Both the position numbers and the translations under genes were made by a program. Below are positions 52,755 through 59,802 of a stretch of DNA of 64,000 bases, in pieces. Each line of letters starts with the position of its first letter. Position 1 is the first letter of the stretch. Source of the DNA: Pusillimonas sp044464525 (GTDB lineage Bacteria > Pseudomonadota > Gammaproteobacteria > Burkholderiales > Burkholderiaceae_B); contig NZ_JBIQLE010000003.1 of NCBI RefSeq assembly GCF_044464525.1, forward strand, positions 129,251 to 193,250. Reading direction: 5' to 3'. The notes under the pieces are model-generated. The model made no database searches and was not told the DNA's origin. It was given only the letters and a program-made list of their open reading frames with translations.

Positions 52755-52783
52755 GTATACTGATGGATATGGTCAGTATACTG
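52755..52783. promoter_or_regulatory. MarR-type operator of the dioxygenase operon
   Basis: GTATACTGA (52755-52763) and TCAGTATAC (52773-52781) are perfect inverted 9-bp arms around a 9-base spacer. The right part CAGTATACTG (52774-52783) is itself a perfect palindrome. The position next to the ferredoxin start fits a repressor site, and the divergent MarR gene at 52969 is the obvious partner. Confidence 0.7.
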
Positions 52784-52968
52784 TTGATTTTTTTAGGCGA
52801 AACATTGGGGTTTTCACTAGGTAGGATATCAAGAGGTCCTCGTTCTTGGTCGTTGACATCCAGCAAATTTCATCAGTACACTGCGCAAAAGCTCAGCCCG
52901 CTGATGCTGATGACGCGAGTAGCATTCACAGCATAAAACTGAGTAATCATCGGCCTCTTGGGAGCGAA

Positions 52969-53505
52969 ATGTCCACCACCAAAAAGTCGCGGTTAGATTC
53001 GTCGTCAGACCACGCAAACAACTCCGGTAACGATATGGTTGCCGATATGTTCAGCCAGGGCCTTTGGTCACGGCCGGGCTTTCTGGTACGCCGGCTGCAT
53101 CAGATTCACTACGCCCTGTTCCTGGAAGAGTGCAAGGATGAAAACATCACTCCGGTTCAGTACGGCATCCTGACCGTCTTGGCGGTTGAGCCGTGGATGG
53201 ACCAGACCGCCATCAGCTATGAAGTCGGCATTGACAGAACTACTTCGGCCGACGTCATTCGTCGCCTGGAAGAAAAAGGCTGGCTTGAGCGCCGCACCAA
53301 CCCCACTGATCGCCGCTCCCGCCAGGCGCGGGTAACCGACGAGGGCCTGAAGGTGATGGAAATGCTTAAAACCAGCCTGGTGCGTTCACAGCAACGCCTG
53401 CTGCAGCCCCTTTCGACTGCCGATCGCAAAACCTTCATGAGGCTGCTGACAGAGGTGGTTATGGCCAACAACCAGCATGGCAGGGCCGAGCTCAAGAAAC
53501 CGTAG
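52969..53505 (+). CDS. MarR-family transcriptional regulator
   Basis: The 178-aa protein has a MarR winged helix: ITPVQYGILTVLAVEPWMDQTAISYEVGIDRTTSADVIRRLEEKGWLERR and the wing NPTDRRSRQARVTDEG. The start at 52969 has GGGAGCG upstream; a longer frame from 52846 is not supported. It is divergent from the dioxygenase operon and lies before the decarboxylase-like gene (119 bases), so it probably controls both. Confidence 0.9.
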   Translation: MSTTKKSRLDSSSDHANNSGNDMVADMFSQGLWSRPGFLVRRLHQIHYALFLEECKDENITPVQYGILTVLAVEPWMDQTAISYEVGIDRTTSADVIRRLEEKGWLERRTNPTDRRSRQARVTDEGLKVMEMLKTSLVRSQQRLLQPLSTADRKTFMRLLTEVVMANNQHGRAELKKP

Positions 53506-53624
53506 CCGGCGGCGACGACGCAACGGGTTACCGCGACCGAATCAACAGCTTCAGCACAGCCTGTCCGCCTTATGGCGAATTGCCTGGCGGAGCGGCCCAA
53601 GTACATCAATCGAGGAGAACACCA

Positions 53625-54587
53625 GTGGGACGAATTCGTAAAATTGCTATTGAAGAACACTTTACCGCAGTCGCGTTTGACGATTATCGGAAAGGGTTTT
53701 CAAGCCTGGTTCCGCTGGAATCGCTTCAGGCCCTGCATCGGCAACTATCGGATTTCGATGATCTGCGGATCAAGGAAATGGACGCAGCGGGCGTTGATTA
53801 TGTGATTCTTTCAGAGAATGCGCCCGGCATTCAGTGGATACAGGATACCGACACGGCAATCGCCCGTGCGCGAGAAAGCAACGACTACCTGGCCTCTCGC
53901 GTCGCCCGCAACCCTGATCGTTTCGGCGCATTCGCCGCGCTGCCCATGCAAGACCCGCATGCCGCCGTGCAAGAACTCGAACGCACCGTCAAGACCATGG
54001 GATTCAAAGGCGCGCTGGTCAATGGCCATACCAACGGCGTGTACTATGACGATCCGGCCTACGATGTGGTGTGGGAAAGCCTGCAGGCACTGGACGTTCC
54101 CTTTTACCTGCACCCCTTCAACATTTACGGACAAATCCATGCCTACGATGGCCATCCCGTCATTGCCGGAGCGGCTTGGGGCTGGGGAGTGGAAACCGCC
54201 ACTCATGCATTGCGCTTGTTATTCGGCGGCGTGTTCGATCGCTTCCCCGGCGTCAAGCTGATTCTGGGGCATATGGGCGAAGGGCTGCCTTTCCAAAGGT
54301 GGCGTTTCGATAGCCGCTTCGCCGCCTACCCCAACGGCATAACGCTAAATCGCGCCCCCTCGGAGTACATCGGCTCCAACATCGTCATCACTACATCCGG
54401 AGTTTGCTCTCCGGCCGCCCTGATGGGCGCCATCGGCGAGATGGGCGCCGAAGCGGTCATGTTCTCTGTCGATTACCCATACGAATCCAGCTCGGTGGCG
54501 GCTGACTTCATTGAAAAGGCCCCGATGGACGAACATACCCGCGCCTTGGTCTGCTACGGGAACGCTGAACGCCTGTTCAAACTTTGA
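53625..54587 (+). CDS. Amidohydrolase-2 family, dihydroxybenzoate decarboxylase-like
   Basis: The 320-aa TIM-barrel metal enzyme resembles gamma-resorcylate and 2,3-dihydroxybenzoate decarboxylases. Metal and active-site residues are visible as Glu10 and His12 (IAIEEHF), His163 (VPFYLHP), His216 (LGHMGEGLP) and Asp283 (FSVDYPYE), and the closing CYGNAERLFKL is typical. It would remove the carboxyl group of an ortho-hydroxylated benzoate to give a catechol or phenol. The GTG start at 53625 has AGGAG upstream and puts the metal motif at the usual distance; the TTG at 53580 is less likely. Confidence 0.83.
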   Translation: MGRIRKIAIEEHFTAVAFDDYRKGFSSLVPLESLQALHRQLSDFDDLRIKEMDAAGVDYVILSENAPGIQWIQDTDTAIARARESNDYLASRVARNPDRFGAFAALPMQDPHAAVQELERTVKTMGFKGALVNGHTNGVYYDDPAYDVVWESLQALDVPFYLHPFNIYGQIHAYDGHPVIAGAAWGWGVETATHALRLLFGGVFDRFPGVKLILGHMGEGLPFQRWRFDSRFAAYPNGITLNRAPSEYIGSNIVITTSGVCSPAALMGAIGEMGAEAVMFSVDYPYESSSVAADFIEKAPMDEHTRALVCYGNAERLFKL

Positions 54588-54756
54588 GCCCGGCGAAAAC
54601 CGCAGGCCACCGTCTGGACGATGCTCACGCGCGACAATGTTTCGAATATGGTCGTTCGTGACGCCTCGTTCGTGGTGCTCGGTTCGTGATACGCGAGGCG
54701 TGGTTTGTAGTCGGCGCCCAACGCTCAAGATACTTCCGCGCCTACGCCGCCCAAGT

Positions 54757-54795
54757 CAAACTGCCCGCCAGGATTTCCCTGGCGGGCAGTTTTTA
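54757..54795. terminator. Bidirectional rho-independent terminator
   Basis: A perfect 12-bp stem CTGCCCGCCAGG / CCTGGCGGGCAG with a 5-base loop is followed by TTTTTA, with CAAA on the other side. It lies between the decarboxylase-like gene and the convergent Rid-family gene. Confidence 0.9.
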
Positions 54796-54836
54796 TGGGG
54801 CGGCCCTGAAGCCGCAGTTACAAGCACATGCGGAGC

Positions 54837-55247
54837 TTACTGGGCGGCTGGCACGACGGCAGTGACTTCGATCTCGACCTTGGCGCGGTCTTCGACCAGA
54901 TCAGCCACCTGAACCGCAGTCATGGCCGGGAAATTGCGGCCGATGATTTCGCGATAATGCTGGCCGATCTCGCGTAGCGAGGCGACGTATTCTTTCTTGT
55001 CGACCACATACCAGGTCATGCGCGTGATGTGCTCGGGACCGGCGCCGCCTTCTTTGAGGATGGCCACGATGTTGCGCAGCGTCTGGCCGACCTGATCGGC
55101 CAGGTCGTCGGTTTCGAACTGTTGTTCGGCATTCCAGGCGACCTGGCCGCCCACGAAGATGATGCGGCTGCCGACGGTCAGCTCATTCATGATGCCGTTG
55201 GAATAACCGCGCGGGGGAGCCCAGTCGGATGGTTGCAGGATCTTCAT
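54837..55247 (-). CDS. Rid/YjgF-family protein with altered active site
   Basis: The 136-aa protein has the Rid fold (GSRIIFVGGQVAWNAE, NIVAILKEGGAGPEHITRMTWYV). The conserved Arg that binds the carboxylate of imino acids, normally in the motif PARTxV, is Met109 here (NFPAMTAVQVADL). It is therefore probably not a standard 2-iminobutanoate deaminase and may act on an imine or enamine of a CoA ester. It is the last gene of the CoA-pathway operon. GAGAGGAATAA precedes the ATG. Confidence 0.85.
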   Translation of the reverse strand: MKILQPSDWAPPRGYSNGIMNELTVGSRIIFVGGQVAWNAEQQFETDDLADQVGQTLRNIVAILKEGGAGPEHITRMTWYVVDKKEYVASLREIGQHYREIIGRNFPAMTAVQVADLVEDRAKVEIEVTAVVPAAQ

Positions 55248-55274
55248 TTATTCCTCTCGTAAAAAAGAAAAAAC

Positions 55275-56918
55275 TTATTGCTTGCGCAGTACGAAGCGCT
55301 GGAGTTTGCCTGTTTCGGTTCGCGGCAGTGCCGCGACGAATTCAATGGCGCGTGGATACTTATACGGAGCGATCTGGGCCTTTACGTGGTCTTGCAGCGT
55401 CTTGACCATGGCATCGCCCTCGTCGAAGCCCGGCTTGAGCACCACGAAGGCCTTCACGATATTGCCGCGCTGATCGTCGGGCACGCCGATGACGCCGCAC
55501 TCGGCCACGGCCTTGTGGCTAAGTAGGGCATCTTCGACTTCAGGCCCCGCGATGTTGTAGCCCGCCGAGATGATCATGTCATCGTTGCGTGCCTGATAGA
55601 AGAAATAGCCGTCGTCGTCTTGAATGAAAGTGTCGCCGGGCAGGTTCCACCCCTGCTGCACAAAGACGCGTTGACGCTCATCGTCAAGATAACGGCAACC
55701 AGTGGGCCCCTTGACCACCAGGCGGCCGACCGTGCCATTGGGCACTGGCTTGAGATCTTCATCGACAACCTGGGCCACATAGCCGGGCACGACGGTGCCG
55801 ATAGCCCCTCGGCGCACGTCTTCCGGCGCGCTGGCGACAAACACGTGAATCATCTCGGTGCCGCCAATGCCGTCGATCATCTCGATGCCGCTAGCCTGCT
55901 TCCAGAGTTGGCGCGTTGCATCGGGCAAGGCCTCGCCGGCGGATACAGTCTTTTTAAGCGAAGACAGGTCGTATTTGGAAACGCGCTCGGCCATCTGCCT
56001 GTAGAACGTGGGCGCGGTGAAGGTCATGGTCACGCCGAAATCCTGGATGGTGTCCAGCAACAGATCGGGCGTGAGCTTTTCCATCAGCACCGTCGAGCCG
56101 CCCACCCGCAAGGGAAAACACAACAGCCCGCCCAGGCCGAAAGTAAAGGCCAGTGGCGGAGTGCCGCATACGACCTCATCGGGCGTCATGCGCAGCACGT
56201 GCTTGGAGAAGGTGTCGCACATGGCCAGCACATCGCGATGGAAATGCATGCAGCCCTTGGGCTTGCCCGTGGTGCCACTGGTAAAGGCAATGAGGCAAAC
56301 GTCGTCAACGGCCGTATCGCAGGGCGTGAACCGGGCCGGCTTGGATTTGGCGATGTTCTCGAGCGAATCGTGGCCGTCGTCATGAAAGTAACGCACCTCG
56401 GTAAGCTCGGGGCAATATGCGGCATGCGATTTGTCGAAGCAATGCTCGAGCTCTTCAGACAGACGCTTGTCGCACAAAACGGCCGAAATGCGGGCTTTCT
56501 CGATAATGGGCTTGAGCTCGATGGCGCGCAGCAACGGCATGGTGGGAACCACCACCAGCCCGGCCTTGACGACCGCCAGCCACGACGCCGCCATCATCAC
56601 GTTGTTGGGCCCGCGCAGCAGCACCCGGTTGCCGGGCGCCAGCTTCATGTCTTCGATCAGGACATGAGCAATACGATTGGTCAGCTCGGCCAATTCGCGA
56701 TAGCTCATGGTGCGCTTGTCACCGTTCTCTTCGCGCCAGCGCAAGGCGACGCGGTCGCCATCGCCTCGCTCGACATGAGCGTCGACCAGATCTACGACGC
56801 AATTGAGCCGGGCCGGATACGCGACGTCGGGGTTGCCTTCCAGCAAAAATTCCGGCCATTCCGCGTCAGGCGGTAGATGGTCTCGTGCGAAGGTGTCTTG
56901 ATGGGCAGAGCGTTCCAT
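55275..56918 (-). CDS. Benzoate/2-aminobenzoate-CoA ligase-family enzyme
   Basis: The 547-aa adenylate-forming ligase has the opening HQDTFARDHLPPDAEWPEFL characteristic of 2-aminobenzoate- and benzoate-CoA ligases, FTSGTTGKPKGCMHFHRD, GIGGTEMIHVF, DMIISAGYNIAGPEVED and RTETGKLQRF with the catalytic Lys. It would form the CoA ester that the hydroxylase at 59799 uses. AGGAGACAAA precedes the ATG. It lies 29 bases after the acyl-CoA dehydrogenase gene. Confidence 0.88.
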   Translation of the reverse strand: MERSAHQDTFARDHLPPDAEWPEFLLEGNPDVAYPARLNCVVDLVDAHVERGDGDRVALRWREENGDKRTMSYRELAELTNRIAHVLIEDMKLAPGNRVLLRGPNNVMMAASWLAVVKAGLVVVPTMPLLRAIELKPIIEKARISAVLCDKRLSEELEHCFDKSHAAYCPELTEVRYFHDDGHDSLENIAKSKPARFTPCDTAVDDVCLIAFTSGTTGKPKGCMHFHRDVLAMCDTFSKHVLRMTPDEVVCGTPPLAFTFGLGGLLCFPLRVGGSTVLMEKLTPDLLLDTIQDFGVTMTFTAPTFYRQMAERVSKYDLSSLKKTVSAGEALPDATRQLWKQASGIEMIDGIGGTEMIHVFVASAPEDVRRGAIGTVVPGYVAQVVDEDLKPVPNGTVGRLVVKGPTGCRYLDDERQRVFVQQGWNLPGDTFIQDDDGYFFYQARNDDMIISAGYNIAGPEVEDALLSHKAVAECGVIGVPDDQRGNIVKAFVVLKPGFDEGDAMVKTLQDHVKAQIAPYKYPRAIEFVAALPRTETGKLQRFVLRKQ

Positions 56919-56947
56919 ATTTTGTCTCCTGGTTGATCGGCCGGGCG

Positions 56948-58120
56948 TCAGTCGTCCTTGAGCAGTTCCCGGGCTATGATGAGACGCTGCACTTCGGTAG
57001 CGCCTTCATAGATGCGCAATGCGCGGATTTCTCGATAAAGTTTCTCGACGGGCATGCCTGACATCACACCTGCGCCGCCGAACATTTGCAATGCCCGGTC
57101 GATGACCCGCTGGGCGGATTCAGTGGCCGCCATCTTGGCCATCGCGGCTTCGCGGGTGGTGCGTACGCCTTTTACATCGCGCAACCATGCGGCGCGATAG
57201 GTAAGCAGGGCGGCAGCGTCGATTTCGGTGGCCATGTCACCCAAAGCAGCCTGGGTAAGCTGAAGATCTGCCAAGGTTTGGCCGAACATGCGCCGTGACT
57301 TGGCGCGGCCGAGCCCTTCTTGCAGCGCGCGCCGCGCAAACCCCAAAGCGGCCGCCGCCACCGAGGCGCGGAAGATGTCCAGCGTCATCATGGCGATCTT
57401 GAAGCCCTGGCCCGGGTCGCCCAAACGCTGCGACACCGGTACACGGCACTGATTGAACCGCAGCCGAGCCAGGGGATGGGGAGCGATAACATCGATACGT
57501 TCGGCGATCTCGAGCCCCGGCGTGTCGGCATCGACCACAAAGGCCGTGATGCCGCGCGCGCCCGGCGCCTCGCCCGTGCGAACGAACAAGGTATAAAAAT
57601 CGGCTATGCCGCCGTTGGAGATCCAGGTCTTTTCGCCATTGATGACGTAGCTGTCGCCGTCGAGCACAGCCTCGCACGACATGGCGGCGACGTCCGAACC
57701 GGCGTCGGGCTCGGACAACGCGAACGCGGCAATGGCTTCGCCCGACGCGACCCGGGGCAGATAGCGCTGGCGCAATTCATCACTGCCTGCGATGGAAATG
57801 GCGCCGCTGCCCAGGCCCTGCATGGCAAAGGCGAAGTCGGCCAAGCCGTCGTGGCGCGCAAGCGTTTCACGCATGATGCATACCGCGCGCGAATCGATCT
57901 GCGGCCAACGGCCTCCCCAGGAACCCTCTGGACCCTGAGGCACGGCCACGCGCAGCCACCCCGCCTGGCCCAAAGCCTTGACCAAATGCCTGCAAGCGCT
58001 GTCGGTGTCGGAATGATCGACGTCGGCGAGCGCCTGCCGGCACCAAGCATCAAGCTCGTGAGCCATCTCGGGATGACGCTCGTCGAAGAAAGGCCAGTCG
58101 AGCCAGGTGGTGTCTTTCAT
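56948..58120 (-). CDS. Acyl-CoA dehydrogenase
   Basis: The 390-aa flavoprotein shows the family pattern: AFALSEPDAGSDVAAMSCEA (FAD/substrate loop), KTWISNGGIADFY, and the C-terminal IYEGATEVQRLIIARELL with a Glu at residue 372 in the usual catalytic place. It would oxidise an alicyclic CoA ester after ring reduction. The ATG at 58120 overlaps the stop of the crotonase gene by one base; a TTG codon directly before it is an alternative. Confidence 0.9.
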   Translation of the reverse strand: MKDTTWLDWPFFDERHPEMAHELDAWCRQALADVDHSDTDSACRHLVKALGQAGWLRVAVPQGPEGSWGGRWPQIDSRAVCIMRETLARHDGLADFAFAMQGLGSGAISIAGSDELRQRYLPRVASGEAIAAFALSEPDAGSDVAAMSCEAVLDGDSYVINGEKTWISNGGIADFYTLFVRTGEAPGARGITAFVVDADTPGLEIAERIDVIAPHPLARLRFNQCRVPVSQRLGDPGQGFKIAMMTLDIFRASVAAAALGFARRALQEGLGRAKSRRMFGQTLADLQLTQAALGDMATEIDAAALLTYRAAWLRDVKGVRTTREAAMAKMAATESAQRVIDRALQMFGGAGVMSGMPVEKLYREIRALRIYEGATEVQRLIIARELLKDD

Positions 58121-58971
58121 CAATCGCCCTCAAAAACGGGTTTCTGCTTAGCCACGAACGCTTCGTATGCGCGGCGGAAGTCGGCCGTCTGCATGCAAAT
58201 CGCCTGTGCCTGCGCCTCGGCCTCGATGGCTTCGTCAACGCCCATGCTCCACTCTTGGTGCATGGCTTTCTTGGTCATGCTGTGAGCAAAAGTGGGGCCC
58301 GAAGCAATACGGCCGGCCATCGTTTGCGCCGCTTCAAGCAGCGACTCGGACGGGTGCAGGGCGTTGAAGAAACCCCAAGCCAGGCCTTCGTCCGCTGACA
58401 TGGCACGACCGGTGTAGAACAGTTCGGACGCACGGCCCTGGCCGATGATGCGCGGCAGAATGGCGCACGCCCCCATGTCTGCGCCTGCCAGGCCCACGCG
58501 GGCAAACAAGAACGCGGTTCGGGTTTCGGGGCTGCCCAGGCGAAGATCAGAAGCCATGGCCAGGATGGCGCCGGCGCCGGCGCAAACCCCGTCGACCGCA
58601 GCCACGATGGGCTGGGGACAATTGCGCATGGCCTTGACCAGGTCTCCGGTCATGCGGGTGAACTCGAGCAATTGGGGCATGCTCATTTTGGTGAGCGGCC
58701 CAATGATCTCGTGAACATCCCCGCCTGAGCAGAAGTTTCCGCCCGCGCCAGTGATGACTACGGTCTTGATGTCGCTGGCGTAGCTCAGCTTGCGGAACAA
58801 GTCGCGCAACTCGGCGTAGGAATCAAAAGTAAGAGGGTTCTTGCGCTCGGCACGATTCAGGGTGATGGTGGCCACTTTGCCGTCGTCAGACACCGACCAC
58901 AGGAAGTTTTTGGCCTGATAGCCCGCCAGGGGACCTGTGTGGTGCGCCATGGTGTGCTCTGTATTTTCCAT
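58120..58971 (-). CDS. Enoyl-CoA hydratase/isomerase-family protein
   Basis: The 283-aa crotonase-fold protein shows the oxyanion-hole blocks GAGGNFCSGGDVHEI and GVCAGAGAILAMASDLRLG. The two Glu residues of classical hydratases are not recognisable (ILAMASD in place of CELAM; FARVGLAGADMG in place of the PE motif). It may be an isomerase or ring hydrolase of the pathway rather than a hydratase. AAGGAGCAT precedes the ATG. It lies 48 bases after the SDR gene. Confidence 0.85.
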   Translation of the reverse strand: MENTEHTMAHHTGPLAGYQAKNFLWSVSDDGKVATITLNRAERKNPLTFDSYAELRDLFRKLSYASDIKTVVITGAGGNFCSGGDVHEIIGPLTKMSMPQLLEFTRMTGDLVKAMRNCPQPIVAAVDGVCAGAGAILAMASDLRLGSPETRTAFLFARVGLAGADMGACAILPRIIGQGRASELFYTGRAMSADEGLAWGFFNALHPSESLLEAAQTMAGRIASGPTFAHSMTKKAMHQEWSMGVDEAIEAEAQAQAICMQTADFRRAYEAFVAKQKPVFEGD

Positions 58972-59019
58972 TGCTTTGATGCTCCTTATGCGGTGGGTTC
59001 GTGATCGCCAGGCGTTCCA

Positions 59020-59802
59020 CTAACCGACCATTACCTCGCCCCCGTCGACGGGGATGGATTGACCATTGACGGCCGATGCGCCGATCTGGCAAAGCCAGGC
59101 CACCGCGTCAGCCACTTGCTCGGGCTGCACGAGGCGGCCCTGGGGATTGGCCTCGGCCAGTTTGGCCTTGGCTTCGTCGGCGGACATGCCGGTTTTATTC
59201 ATGATGTTTTCGACTGCCTCGCGCACGATTTCGGTTTCGGTATAACCGGGACACACCGCATTGACGGTGATCCCCTTGCGTGCAACCTCGAGAGCAAGCG
59301 AACGAGTCAGGCCAATGACGCCGTGCTTGGCCGCGCAATAGGCGGAGACGTAGGCATACCCTGACAACCCCGCCGTACTGGCCACATTGACGATGCGGCC
59401 CCATTGCGCCGAAACCATATCGGGCAGCGCGGCCTGAATGCAGTGAAACGTGCCGGTAAGATTGACTGCGAGCATCTGGCTCCAGTCTTCCTCTTCAAGC
59501 CTGTCGAAACGCTCGCTGACGGCCTGGCCCGCATTGTTGACGAGAATGCTGATCAGACCGAAACGCTGCCGGGCCTCGTCGAAGGCCGCCCGCACGTCGG
59601 CGCGTTGCGAGATATCACCCGTGACGAACCCGACTCGATCGCCCGCGTCGAGCTCTTCACATGCTTTTTGCAGCGAAGCCTCGCCGCGTCCCATGAGAGT
59701 GACGCGCGCGCCCTGCCCCAGCAGCCGGCGCGCAACAGCCAGCCCAATGCCGCGCGACGCGCCGGTTACCAGGGCATGGCGCTCTGAGCTTTGGGGGCTC
59801 AT
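59020..59802 (-). CDS. Short-chain dehydrogenase/reductase
   Basis: The 260-aa NAD(P)-dependent enzyme has TGASRGIGLAVARRL (residues 14-28), VNNAGQA, a catalytic Ser in VNVASTAGLSG, YVSAYCAAKHG (Tyr-x3-Lys) and VCPGYTETEIV. It probably oxidises a 3-hydroxyacyl-CoA in the pathway. The start overlaps the stop of the bifunctional hydroxylase by 4 bases. Confidence 0.9.
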   Translation of the reverse strand: MSPQSSERHALVTGASRGIGLAVARRLLGQGARVTLMGRGEASLQKACEELDAGDRVGFVTGDISQRADVRAAFDEARQRFGLISILVNNAGQAVSERFDRLEEEDWSQMLAVNLTGTFHCIQAALPDMVSAQWGRIVNVASTAGLSGYAYVSAYCAAKHGVIGLTRSLALEVARKGITVNAVCPGYTETEIVREAVENIMNKTGMSADEAKAKLAEANPQGRLVQPEQVADAVAWLCQIGASAVNGQSIPVDGGEVMVG

